Positions 20,601-27,922 of a stretch of 64,000 nucleotides of DNA are shown piece after piece. Each line of letters begins with the position of its first letter. The stretch's first letter is position 1. Under the pieces are notes generated by a model that was given only the letters and a program-made list of their open reading frames with translations, was not told the DNA's origin and searched no databases. Source of the stretch: Prorocentrum cordatum (Eukaryota > Sar > Dinophyceae > Prorocentrales > Prorocentraceae); contig CAUYUJ010021029.1 in assembly GCA_963575745.1 (NCBI GenBank), positions 18,501 through 82,500 on the forward strand, written 5' to 3'. The translations under genes and the position numbers were made by a program.

Positions 20601-23600
20601 GGACTGTGTCCCGAGGCGGCACCTGGCTGAGAGGTGTGCGATGGGCCAGACGCGGCCCCAGGGCTGGAGCCGCTGGGGCGCGGCGCTCGTACGTCAGACT
20701 GCCCCCGCTCGGGTACAGCCTGCGCCGTGGCAGTGTACACCAGGTCGATCAGTGGCTGCGGGTCCAGCTGGAGCTTGCGAAGCGAGGCACGCGGACGGGG
20801 CTGGTTGGGGTCGGCCCTGGTGGCTGCTTCGGTGTCGTAGTGCTGTGTAGCCCATGCTCGCGCTGCCTCTGGCGAGTATAGTGCCTGTGGCGGTGGCCAC
20901 GCTGCCACGGTGTCCAGCCGGCGCCAGATCTTTGCCCCCTGGTCGCGGGCTTCAGCCGCCTCGCGGAGGTCTGGGTGATCGAAGCCGGCAATGTGGAGGG
21001 CGTGCGTGCAGTCGCCCATGCCACAGGTGTGCGGGAGGGCACGGCACCTGGAGGCAGCTTCGGTGGGGGCACACCAGTCCATGCGGATGAGGAGGCCCAG
21101 GACCCGTGGGTAGATGAGGCGCGCTCCGTGAGCCTCCCCGTTCACGAAGTTGTGCCAGTTCTCACCGCGCGGCGGTTTGGTAGCCTCGCACATCCAGAGC
21201 GCGATGGGTCCCCAGGCGAGGGTGTCGTCTTCGAGGCCGCGGGGCGGGTGAGGCGGCACCGCGTACCACGCGGCCAGCGACGGGTGCACACCCACGTACG
21301 TGCGGTCGACATTTGTGGCGGTTCGGCCCTTCGCTTCACGGCGGGGGCCCGGCAGGAGGTGACCTCCGTTGAAAGCAAGACGGGCCGCAAGGTCGCCGCG
21401 GGTCCCGTGCCAGAAGACCGTGGGCGTGTCAGTGGTAGGAGCACGGAGGTCCCACGTGAGGTAGGGGAAGATCGTCTCGCCTGAGTTCCCGCCCGAGTCT
21501 TCCAGCACCCAAGTGAGTCGGTTCGGGGGCCTCTGCATGATGTCAGTCCACGGCGCCAACGCTTGGAGCGTTGGGTCATGGGTGAATCGAGGATGGTCGT
21601 GGAGTCGCAGGGCGTCTTCGATGTCCTCCGTGGTCACGCCACTGTTACCAAGCGCAAAGCCGTTCTGGTACAGGGAGGTGAGGATGCTCGTCGGCGGGAC
21701 GGGGACCGCTGGGTCGCGCTGGATGGTGCTGCGTAAGTTGCGCGTCGGTGGCCAGAGGGCTGGGTGGGGCGTACCAGGGCCTGAAGGCGCCTGGGGCCTG
21801 GCGGGTGATGCGTGGCGTGCTCGCCGTCGTGGTGGTTGGGTGTCCATGTCGGAAGAGGAACCACGGGCGTTGCTTGCATCCGCTTCGTCGTCGGGCGCTC
21901 CGTGCACGCCGTCGCCGTCGAGGGTGCGCTCACGTGCTTCACTTGCCTCGGCGTCGGTGGCCTGAGCTGCGGCGGCTTCGTGAGTCGGCGGGTTGCCAGA
22001 GGCCGCGCCGCTTGTGGGGCCGTCTCGCGGGGACGGGCTGGTCGACCGTGGCGTGACAGACGAGGCTCGCGATACCGCGGCAGTGACTTCAACGATGGCG
22101 GCGGTGGTGGCGGTGGTGACATCGGCGACTGCGGCGGCAACTGCAGCGGCGTAGTGTTCCTGTAGCAGCGGGTGTCGAAGGGGATGCACGTGCTGGCTCT
22201 CGGGGTCGTCGGGATGCGTGCGCGGAAGCGTGTGTGGGGCCTCATCGCGCGGGCTCCTGATCGGTTGGCAACAGCGGAGGCACCACTGGGCCGTGGGTGA
22301 GTCCAGGACGCGCGCACAGATGCGGGCTCCTACGTGTCCGACGGCTCCTTGAGCGAGAAGTTTGGCGCCGACCAGGAGGAGACCGCAAACCACTCCGCCT
22401 GTGGCGATAGCTCCGAGTTTGCCGCTGGCCCATTTCAGGGCGCCCCAGAGGCCAGACCCGACTGCGCTGGCTCCGCCCGAGACAGTGTCCCTGAGTTTGG
22501 CGCTGGTCCACCTGAGAAGACCCCACAGGGCGGGCGCGGCGTCGTATGCTATTGTGCGTCGGGGCGTAGTGGACACGGATGGGCCTGGTGCCGCAGCTTC
22601 GCGGCGTCGTCGCTGCCGGTAGCTGGGGTCTCGGCTCGGTGTCGGCAGGTGCCCGTCGATCTGGTCCTGGTACGGCATGGCTACCAAGATGGCGTACGTG
22701 ACCGCGAAGAGGCAGATGAGACAGCCGCAGCGTCGAGAGGCCGCTGCGCTGTGCGGGGCCTCATGGGAGCCGCTGGCGTCGGGGTCCGCGTCCTCGATGG
22801 GATCGTTGTCGAGGCCAGCCTGCCAGTGGTCGACGGGGCTGGAGTTGGAGTCAGTCGAGTTAGCTCGGCGGACAAGGGTGCGGGACGGGGTCCTGCCACC
22901 TGAGGTCTGAAGACGCCCAGGTCCAGCCAGTGCTGCAGCGGGGCTGAAGCCGCCACTGCGCGGGCTGGTGGGAGCTGGCGGTGCGGTGGCATGGCCTGGC
23001 TCGTCGGCGGCGGTGGCACCTTCGGCGTCGCTGAGCTGTGCGCTGGGGTCGGCCTGGGCCGAGTTGTTGGGCGCACTGCTGCGCGACCGGGAGCGCCCTG
23101 TGTGGGGATCGCTGTCACGGTCGCGCTGGGCAGCGTCACTTGGCGGTGGCGTGCCGTCGGGGTCCTGGGTTTCCGTGTCGTGGATGGAGTCGTTCTGGCT
23201 ATCGTCCGACACGTGGAACGAGTCCAGGGATATGTTGCTGATATCGCTGGCAGCTGCGTGCTGGAGCAGAAGCGGTTCAGCGTCGGCCGCGGGCTGGTCA
23301 CACGTGGCGTTTTGGGCGGGGGGGCCAGCGGGCGGTGGTAGGTTTAGCGGTTCCATCGGTGCCGCGGCGAGCTCCGCCTCGACAAGCGGCTGCAGGTCTG
23401 GCGGGTGGTGCGAGATCGCATCCACGAGATACGCCAGGGCGTCTTGGTCGGGCGGAGGGAGGCCTCTTGGCAGCAAGGCGTGGGCCCGTGAGAGGTATGG
23501 CGGCAGTGGTGCCGCGAAAGCCTCAGGGCCGACGAGCTGGGCACGAGCGCACTGGTATTCCAGAAGGAGGCCAAGGTAGCGGGTGGGGTACTCGTGGCTG

Positions 23601-23872
23601 CCCTGAATACGAGTGAGGTTGCGGTTGGTGCGCTGTCTGTCGGGGCCCGCTCTGTGCCAGATATCCTCGCACATGTCGACCGCGGTGCGGTGGCGCAGGG
23701 CGTCGTTTTTCTCCGCGGAGTCCTCCTGCAAAAGGTGGTCGTACTGTGGCAGATGGAGCGTCGCCAGGACGTGCGGGACACAGTCCTCGAGCCATGCCCA
23801 GTAAACGTCCTGATGGTCCTCCCCTGGTGCCCACGCCGCGGCGCACGGGATGAGCCGTGCTCGGATGTTCAT
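17627..23872 (-). CDS. Element B ORF3: giant multidomain protein of unknown function
   Basis: 2081 uninterrupted codons. Residues 1-180 form a predicted globular head. Two hydrophobic segments at ~382-400 and ~488-512 could span a membrane. Residues ~815-930 contain VFWHGTRGDLAARL, DRTYVGVHPSLAAWYA and a later acidic segment, which recalls the ADP-ribosyltransferase fold (HGT, then Y); this is an inference. Residues ~1175-1240 look like a small beta-barrel (SH3/KOW type). A cysteine cluster (C1312, C1315, C1319, C1320, C1323, C1339, C1342) resembles a treble-clef or RING-like zinc site. Residues ~1480-1645 are another unrecognised globular block, and the last 400 are Pro/Arg/Ser-rich. The start ATG overlaps the ORF2 stop as TGATG, which suggests coupled translation. 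Confidence 0.65.
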   Translation of the reverse strand: MNIRARLIPCAAAWAPGEDHQDVYWAWLEDCVPHVLATLHLPQYDHLLQEDSAEKNDALRHRTAVDMCEDIWHRAGPDRQRTNRNLTRIQGSHEYPTRYLGLLLEYQCARAQLVGPEAFAAPLPPYLSRAHALLPRGLPPPDQDALAYLVDAISHHPPDLQPLVEAELAAAPMEPLNLPPPAGPPAQNATCDQPAADAEPLLLQHAAASDISNISLDSFHVSDDSQNDSIHDTETQDPDGTPPPSDAAQRDRDSDPHTGRSRSRSSAPNNSAQADPSAQLSDAEGATAADEPGHATAPPAPTSPRSGGFSPAAALAGPGRLQTSGGRTPSRTLVRRANSTDSNSSPVDHWQAGLDNDPIEDADPDASGSHEAPHSAAASRRCGCLICLFAVTYAILVAMPYQDQIDGHLPTPSRDPSYRQRRRREAAAPGPSVSTTPRRTIAYDAAPALWGLLRWTSAKLRDTVSGGASAVGSGLWGALKWASGKLGAIATGGVVCGLLLVGAKLLAQGAVGHVGARICARVLDSPTAQWCLRCCQPIRSPRDEAPHTLPRTHPDDPESQHVHPLRHPLLQEHYAAAVAAAVADVTTATTAAIVEVTAAVSRASSVTPRSTSPSPRDGPTSGAASGNPPTHEAAAAQATDAEASEARERTLDGDGVHGAPDDEADASNARGSSSDMDTQPPRRRARHASPARPQAPSGPGTPHPALWPPTRNLRSTIQRDPAVPVPPTSILTSLYQNGFALGNSGVTTEDIEDALRLHDHPRFTHDPTLQALAPWTDIMQRPPNRLTWVLEDSGGNSGETIFPYLTWDLRAPTTDTPTVFWHGTRGDLAARLAFNGGHLLPGPRREAKGRTATNVDRTYVGVHPSLAAWYAVPPHPPRGLEDDTLAWGPIALWMCEATKPPRGENWHNFVNGEAHGARLIYPRVLGLLIRMDWCAPTEAASRCRALPHTCGMGDCTHALHIAGFDHPDLREAAEARDQGAKIWRRLDTVAAWPPPQALYSPEAARAWATQHYDTEAATRADPNQPRPRASLRKLQLDPQPLIDLVYTATAQAVPERGQSDVRAPRPSGSSPGAASGPSHTSQPGAASGHSPDRSPTASGADDRRTPSLISAAAALARGHARSRRSASRSSRQSGGNSASDSSDIDTWEHIETEEEPTAYHVLAFHVRDVRSRVNAPGVEVWLDPGEHHDGAYLPWGATVVGHRVTDPAVAGRDGWVILHHDHGDTTTRLWAPTQVHVKADDTWRTVMIAADLGPQWIQRHADDARLPAEAVRTTGQSWFADVWPLWDRPRPHPDDAVTDEQAFPPLPGRWICLQCRFQCCQYCAARRNTQLGTSGQPTCPDCSLSGLRAPMDWSTDYSCNSWTCVYSTDDRAADTCCLSSRCPHPPRPHSLFDVRATGMPPHILARQYGNAPAQHDLMEPPRAPSGPGGEPPQPGQAGYQGQWYLPPRPRRVPKQGLPDGTRRPPGFTGTGMPEDPSPDQPLWKEGYVLFGPHQALKEDFIFNKAVRRPYSLAITNMYRDRVTVRTVCESIAERIHTTRTRWRDVVLYWDAEGGPGPQALDYDMRLCDAMVSRATTEAELNHDRSNRGSFCLYGPAHQRAVNITVLPEPQNIDFVEHVRRYSPDGETYPDHAFEHVYQGWRRPDVPPILPDTRPLSRADQQRYQQHQQRTQQRDQRDAGQPSTPRNRSPARVPTGDRAVYGGGAAYHRGPIGARPAAAGAAASSYGHVPHARVHPAVVGYPRALAQAPPRATSPAPGSTRAWGHYPGRHDSTASNQSAAAPPAASAQGAAPSRGRTGRPEGWREANVRAWQPRQHTPPPNVAAAQRPAQAKPAPPERERQPLVPLVLTHTQAHHSASPRHSEGSAHRVSPRPDAADPDQAAASAAGGTGGSRPPSPAPSAAPIRSPSRADSARANAQAASPRDRHTGGRVPRSRPSSRHSSRKPPGSSTSSPPRETQADAQAPEVVPRFGAGAKDPNEVDLEPTPSTDQELPPPPASSPPTRRRPSTPTSTSTPSRTSRRASAAAHRCLLRATAAPPPPLPLPRQRRPRVESALSATRASRQRAWTRLSARPPTAPLATPS
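18508..18532 (-). repeat. Hairpin h6
   Basis: CCCCCTG/CAGGGGG around GGC-TGAA-GCC with bulged G, a 7-bp outer stem. Read in ORF3 as PPAASAQG. Confidence 0.75.
19585..19615 (-). repeat. Hairpin h7
   Basis: A CCCCCCCG/CGGGGGGG outer stem with a GCC-TGAA-GGC core (swapped orientation of the core pairs) and an asymmetric internal loop. Read in ORF3 as RAPSGPGG. Confidence 0.6.
20655..20679 (-). repeat. Hairpin h8
   Basis: GCCCCAG/CTGGGGC around GGC-TGGA-GCC with bulged G. The loop differs from the rest by one base. Read in ORF3 as SGSSPGA. Confidence 0.65.
21774..21794 (-). repeat. Hairpin h9
   Basis: CCAGG/CCTGG around GCC-TGAA-GGC with bulged G. Read in ORF3 as QAPSGPGT. Confidence 0.7.
22898..22922 (-). 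repeat. Hairpin h10
   Basis: ACCTG/CAGGT with an inner A·C (U·G in sense RNA) and G-C, then GTC-TGAA-GAC core and bulged G. Read in ORF3 in the third phase, as GRLQTSGG. Confidence 0.6.
22935..22959 (-). repeat. Hairpin h11
   Basis: GCAG/CTGC, a C·A (G·U in sense RNA), GG/CC, GGC-TGAA-GCC and bulged G. It lies 12 bp from h10. Its 25 bp also occur exactly in h12. Read in ORF3 as SGGFSPAA. Confidence 0.7.
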
Positions 23873-23874
23873 CA
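23870..23874 (-). promoter_or_regulatory. TGATG stop/start overlap between ORF2 and ORF3
   Basis: On the minus strand TGA (23874-23872) ends ORF2 and ATG (23872-23870) starts ORF3, sharing one base. Such overlaps support termination-coupled reinitiation in some non-LTR retroelements and RNA viruses; that it acts here is inferred. Confidence 0.75.
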
Positions 23875-25035
23875 GGTGCCAGAAGGCGGGTCCTCATCAG
23901 GTTCACCCCTGGCGCACAGAGGGGAAGCGGGACTCTCTGTGTTGCTGGTAGTCAGGCCGTGTGCGTGGGTGCTAAGCACGGCCATAATATGCAGCCCACA
24001 TAGCGTGTTGGGCTCCACGGTGATGCACAGGTTGGGCACGAGGAGCCAGATGGCTCGCAGCGAGGCGCCTGTGGTCTGTGGGGGCCACGGTGGAGCCGTC
24101 TGCGGCGCTGGCTCAGCGGCGTGGTTTCCAGCGTGGCACGACCCACCGCTGTCAGTAATGTCGAAGCTGTCAGGTCGGCACGCTGTGGGGGTGCGACACT
24201 CTGGAGGGTACACGGTGCGACGTACGGCGGCAGGCGTCGTGGTCGGTGGTAACTCTCGCAGGTGGTCGTGCGCGGCGCGCGTTGCCTCATGCGGGGGCGG
24301 TGGCAGCCAGGGCACTGCAGCGGGGCTGAAGCCGCCACTGCGTGCCTGGGCCTTGCCAGCGGCCCTGTCGAGGATATGCTGCACGACGGTCGAGGACAAG
24401 CTGAAGACAGGGTGCCATCGAGGATATGCTGTACGACGGTCGACCGCAGGCGTCGTATTGAGTGATGGTAGCCCTCGTAGCTGAACTTGCATGCGGTGCG
24501 AGGCGTGGCCGGAGGACGCAGGAGTCAGCTCAGCTGCGGCAAAATCGGCGGTCGACTGCGATGCATGTGTCGTAGTTGACGAGGGCGTGCTCGTAGGAGA
24601 CGTGCTGGTACTCGGCGTAGGCATAGTAGTAGCCGTCGAAGTCCCAGGGGGGCAGCGCGTGGGGCAGGGCCCCTGGTGCTGCTCAGGCCAGGCGCTCGCG
24701 GGGGCGCCCAGCAGCCCGGTGCCGCACGGACCAGCGGCGGCGGTGCTGTTCACGATCGGGTCCAAAATGGCGCTGTGATCGTATTTGTAGATGCTGTCAT
24801 CGTAAAGGTAGAAGTACGTCCTACGCTCCGCATGTCGCAGGAAAGCCTCTCCTCCGTGCTGGGGCGCACCGCCTGAAGACGGGTGTGCTCCAGCCAGCGA
24901 GGGGAGGGCCAGGCCGCAGGCGAGGCGCCGCATGATGGCGAGGCCTGGCGGGCGGCGCGAGCGATGAGCCGAAAGCTGCGTGGCAGCACACGTCCTCATA
25001 CACCCCTGAATGCTCATGTACATCGCTACAATCAC
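23872..25035 (-). CDS. Element B ORF2: Ser/Thr/Pro-rich, possibly secreted protein
   Basis: 387 codons from the first ATG. A better start may be the later Met that begins MRRLACGLALPSLAGA, which looks like a signal peptide. The body is Ser/Thr/Ala/Pro-rich with a short folded segment RTYFYLYDDSIYKYD, and near the C-terminus a hydrophobic segment ASLRAIWLLVPNLCITVEP. No known domain. It starts 160 nt after the ORF1 stop and ends in a TGATG overlap with ORF3. The composition recalls the mucin-like protein of element A. Confidence 0.55.
   Translation of the reverse strand: MIVAMYMSIQGCMRTCAATQLSAHRSRRPPGLAIMRRLACGLALPSLAGAHPSSGGAPQHGGEAFLRHAERRTYFYLYDDSIYKYDHSAILDPIVNSTAAAGPCGTGLLGAPASAWPEQHQGPCPTRCPPGTSTATTMPTPSTSTSPTSTPSSTTTHASQSTADFAAAELTPASSGHASHRMQVQLRGLPSLNTTPAVDRRTAYPRWHPVFSLSSTVVQHILDRAAGKAQARSGGFSPAAVPWLPPPPHEATRAAHDHLRELPPTTTPAAVRRTVYPPECRTPTACRPDSFDITDSGGSCHAGNHAAEPAPQTAPPWPPQTTGASLRAIWLLVPNLCITVEPNTLCGLHIMAVLSTHAHGLTTSNTESPASPLCARGEPDEDPPSGT
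24311..24346 (-). repeat. Hairpin h12
   Basis: It has the same inner 25 bp as h11, extended by GGCAC/GTGCC. It contains one C·A position that is G·U in sense RNA. Read in ORF2 as SGGFSPAA. Confidence 0.75.
24864..24888 (-). repeat. Hairpin h13
   Basis: GCGCACC/GGTGTGC around GCC-TGAA-GAC with bulged G. The core C·A is U·G in sense RNA, but one outer pair is G·T on plus, the only opposite case. Read in ORF2 as HPSSGGAP. Confidence 0.65.
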
Positions 25036-25140
25036 GCCCCCTGCAAGACTACGGGTGTCCCTACACCAGAGAGCTTGCGCGTGCTGCTGCCAAAACAGAC
25101 ATGAGGTAACAAGAAAGAGATACGACGCGAAGAGGGGAGC

Positions 25141-25193
25141 GGTGCCTCTGAAGGCGCTTCCTCGGAGGGCTGAGGCGGGCTCTCTGAGGCACC
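25141..25193 (-). promoter_or_regulatory. Intercistronic hairpin after ORF1
   Basis: GGTGCCTC (25141-25148) pairs with GAGGCACC (25186-25193), starting 1-2 nt after the ORF1 stop TGA (25197-25195). The position between ORF1 and ORF2 suggests a role in downstream translation or RNA processing. Confidence 0.5.
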
Positions 25194-25194
25194 T

Positions 25195-27780
25195 TCAATA
25201 CGGGCCCTGGGTGGCCCGACCCTTGTCCTTGCCTTTGTCGGCCCCTGGGGGCCCCGTCCCTGGGGTGGCCTGGCCTGGCTGGTCGGTCGCACTGCAGGCT
25301 GCCGCGGGCTCGGCGGCCGCTGCGGCTTCCTCCTTCTTAGCTTCCAGAGTGGCCGCTTGTGGCAGGTGGATGGTGCCTCCCGTGAGGTGCCCGAGGAGGG
25401 TCTGGATGTCGCCGCGCAGTGCAGCGGCGTCGGCGGTTGCCGTCTGTTGCTGGGTGACGACGGTGGCAAGCCCCCGTTCCAGCCCTGAAACGTGCTCCGT
25501 GAGTGTGGCCTGGGAGGAGAGAACGCCCGCAAGCTGCATCTGCATGTTATCCACCGTGGTGGCTAGTAGCTCGTGCTGCTGTTCCATGTGCTGGATGCGG
25601 GTCGTGGCAGCATCGGGCGGTTTAGAGGCCGATGCGAAGCGCTCGCCGAAGGTGTTGAGTTCGTGGGAGGCCTCGCTGTATTCATCGCCTGATGAGAGGA
25701 TCTCGACGTCAACGACGTCACCTGGTACTTCGGCGGCTGTGGCAGCGGCGCCTTCGGTGTGGCCCCCTCCTTCCGCCGCGGCCGTGCCAAGCCAGGGGTC
25801 GTGGCCACCTGGTCCTGGGGCGGCCGTCGGTTCAGCGGCTCCGTCCGTGCCGTGAGGGGGCGCAGAAGAGCTGCGGCCTGGGGCGCGGGGTGGCCTTGCG
25901 GGCGGCGTGGCGTCACGTTTCCCGCTGGAGGAGCGGTGGCGCTCGGCTAAAGGCTCCTCCTTGGGGGTCAGGAGCGGTGCGACGCCCTTGCCTTTGGGCG
26001 TGGCAGTCATGAGGTCGTGGAGGTAGGGGCTCTGGGCCGCTTTGGTGAGGAGTGTGCCGGTGGCGGGGCTGAAGCCGCCACCACCGGCTGGCGGCGTCGC
26101 AGGCTCTGTGATGGTGGTAGGCGTGACGATGGTAACGTTGTCCCGCTTCGGCGCCACCTCAGCCAGCGGGGCCTCGGCGATGCTCCACGGGATGGAGCAC
26201 CCCGCGACCTGCACCGTATAGGTGAGTGGGGGCCGATGGGCGCGCACTAAGGCAAACTGGGCCGCAGCGGCTGGGTCCCAGGCGGTGTGGTAGACCTCGC
26301 GGTCCCATTTAACGGACGGGCCCGTGAGAGTCTTGGCGAGCTGGGTCAGCGTGGCGTGGCGTGCCGCAATGCCAGTGATGCGGTAGCGCGTCTTGGCGAG
26401 GGTAGCCTCGCAGCCGCGGATGCTGACAGCAGCGGCCTTGGCGACGTCGGACCCCCGCGGAACACGGATCCCCAGCAGGCCTGACTTGCCGTGCCTGACG
26501 ACTCCCAGGGCCTTGAGCTCCACCGACTTCTGGAACGCGTCTGCCATCGTGATGGGCTGGTCCTCAGGGAACCACACGGTCTGATACTTGTCGGCGGAGG
26601 GCTCGTCTGCACCTACGTTGCTGAGGTCGTAGGTGGCACCGAGTTGCCCTGATCCCGCCAGGACCTTGTCGACCGCTTGGAGACTGACGCCGAAGGTTGC
26701 AGCCAGGGACCTCTTTCCGACGCCCGATCCAAACCTGCCTAGGCTTTTGCAGGGTTCGAGGATGGTGACGGCTTTAAAGTTGCCGTGGAAGAGGGCCTTG
26801 AAGGTGTCCTGGAGCTGGCCATCGAGCTCCTGGCGGCGAGCGTCTTTCTTGGACTCCTTGTGCTTTTGGCGCGCCTTGTCCTGTGGAGCGGAGTCGCCTC
26901 GAAAAGGGCCCTTGGCGCGTGGACCACCGTTCACTGGGGCACCTCCCGAGAACTGGTCCTCGAAGGCCTGGTGCATGGAGGGGACTGCGGCAATGGCCTC
27001 GGTCTCGTGTATGGTCGCCCGAATCCAGCAGACGTGGTCGGCGGGGTCGATGGTGGCGACGGCTACCTTTTCCGTGCAGGCGACCTCCTTGGTGCCCAGC
27101 TGGTACACGATCACGGGGACGTGCGTGTGGACAACTTTGGGCGCCTTGGGGTGGCGCTTCAGGACGGGGACGGCGAGCTCGGTACCGACGTAGTTGTCGT
27201 TTTTCGGGCCCATGACAGCAATCGCGAGCTGGCCCGTGGCTCGCTTGCCCTGCCCGAGGTGGTGTTGCAGCAGCCGTTCGCCACTCTCGAAGTCGTGGAG
27301 GCTGATGCTGGGCTCGCACGTCTTGCCGTCGTCAGGCGAGGTGGGTTCGGCAAGAACAGGGACCTTCCAAAAGGCAGGGTCCAAGGCAATGAATTGGGTG
27401 TCCGCAGCCTGAAGACGTGCGGAGCCCGATGGTGGGTGCGATGTGTCACCGCCAGTGCGCTTAGGCTTGCTGCGCGGGTAGTGGTCGAGCGTGTAGCTGA
27501 TCTGGTTGGCGGCGCACATGCGGATAAGGGCGCTGCCAAGCTTCTTCGTGTTGGACTTGTGCATGTCGTACTTTGCCTGGAGCTCGTCCGCGTTCAGTTC
27601 GGCTAGCCCGTTATAGGCGGCCGTGGGGCGGTCAGACCCCGCTTGCCTGTACGCTGCGATGCAGTCCTGCTTGCGTTGAAGGAGGGACCCTTCAGCAGCA
27701 GGGCGCGTGGGGCGGGAGCTCGGAGGCTGCTTTGAAGAGCGACGGCGCTCCGGCTTCTTGAGGGCCATTGCTGCGGGCAC
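25195..27780 (-). CDS. Element B ORF1: Gag-like/nucleic-acid-binding protein
   Basis: 861 codons. The start may be ATG 27780 or the Met five residues in; both follow the 5' leader by under 25 nt. The N-terminus is Lys/Arg-rich. Residues ~150-300 and ~340-560 look globular. The block LTGPSVKWDREVYHTAWD ... PPLTYTVQVAGCSIPW resembles a region that, from memory, precedes the endonuclease in other dinoflagellate LINE-type elements. The C-terminal ~150 residues contain a coiled coil (MEQQHELLATTVDNMQMQLA onward), then a Lys/Glu/Ala-rich tail. The likely role is RNP assembly on the element RNA, by analogy with LINE ORF1p. It carries hairpins h14 and h15. Confidence 0.6.
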   Translation of the reverse strand: MPAAMALKKPERRRSSKQPPSSRPTRPAAEGSLLQRKQDCIAAYRQAGSDRPTAAYNGLAELNADELQAKYDMHKSNTKKLGSALIRMCAANQISYTLDHYPRSKPKRTGGDTSHPPSGSARLQAADTQFIALDPAFWKVPVLAEPTSPDDGKTCEPSISLHDFESGERLLQHHLGQGKRATGQLAIAVMGPKNDNYVGTELAVPVLKRHPKAPKVVHTHVPVIVYQLGTKEVACTEKVAVATIDPADHVCWIRATIHETEAIAAVPSMHQAFEDQFSGGAPVNGGPRAKGPFRGDSAPQDKARQKHKESKKDARRQELDGQLQDTFKALFHGNFKAVTILEPCKSLGRFGSGVGKRSLAATFGVSLQAVDKVLAGSGQLGATYDLSNVGADEPSADKYQTVWFPEDQPITMADAFQKSVELKALGVVRHGKSGLLGIRVPRGSDVAKAAAVSIRGCEATLAKTRYRITGIAARHATLTQLAKTLTGPSVKWDREVYHTAWDPAAAAQFALVRAHRPPLTYTVQVAGCSIPWSIAEAPLAEVAPKRDNVTIVTPTTITEPATPPAGGGGFSPATGTLLTKAAQSPYLHDLMTATPKGKGVAPLLTPKEEPLAERHRSSSGKRDATPPARPPRAPGRSSSAPPHGTDGAAEPTAAPGPGGHDPWLGTAAAEGGGHTEGAAATAAEVPGDVVDVEILSSGDEYSEASHELNTFGERFASASKPPDAATTRIQHMEQQHELLATTVDNMQMQLAGVLSSQATLTEHVSGLERGLATVVTQQQTATADAAALRGDIQTLLGHLTGGTIHLPQAATLEAKKEEAAAAAEPAAACSATDQPGQATPGTGPPGADKGKDKGRATQGPY
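26056..26088 (-). repeat. Hairpin h14
   Basis: The longest perfect outer stem, GCCGGTGG/CCACCGGC, then a C·A (G·U in sense RNA), GG/CC, GGC-TGAA-GCC and bulged G. Read in ORF1 as GGGFSPAT. Confidence 0.8.
27401..27423 (-). repeat. Hairpin h15
   Basis: TCCGCA/TGCGGA around GCC-TGAA-GAC with bulged G; the core C·A is U·G in sense RNA. Read in ORF1 in the third phase, as SARLQAAD. Confidence 0.75.
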
Positions 27781-27788
27781 TCTGGTGC

Positions 27789-27922
27789 GGAGAGGTGACG
27801 CGAATCAGTAGGGTCCTGCTGAGACCCCCCTCCGGTCTCGCGAGGCCTGGGAGTCTGACTCCGAGGCGGGGCGCTTCGCGTCGTGGCTGCGGTCTGAGTG
27901 CAGAGCACTCTCGAGCCGAGAC
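27789..27922 (-). promoter_or_regulatory. 5' leader of element B, shared with A
   Basis: It aligns to 37968-38100 nearly base for base (GAGGTGACGCGAATCAGTAG, GGTCTCGCGAGGCCTGGGAG, CTCTCGAGCCGAGACT). The outer part can form GAGTGC...GCACTC. It separates a (GA)n tract from the ORF1 start, so it probably holds the internal promoter or 5' UTR. Confidence 0.8.

Larger units (their letters stand above)
11145..27922 (-). mobile_element. Element B: intact 4-ORF non-LTR retroelement
   Basis: This ~16.8-kb minus-strand element lies between (GA)n tracts. It comprises a ~134-bp 5' leader shared with element A, ORF1 (861 codons), an intercistronic hairpin, ORF2 (387), ORF3 (2081), ORF4 (2056) and a ~345-bp 3' region shared with A. 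No ORF is interrupted, whereas every other retroelement in the window is broken, so B is young. ORF4 supplies endonuclease, RT and RNase H. There is no LTR, no poly(A) and no clear spliced leader. Fifteen small hairpins are scattered through the ORFs. Confidence 0.75.

Noticed and set aside
20944-20965. A 22nd hairpin (CGCG, GGC-TTCA-GCC, CGCG)
   Set aside because: The core is in the opposite orientation and a 4-nt bulge separates a 4-bp outer stem; chance is likely.
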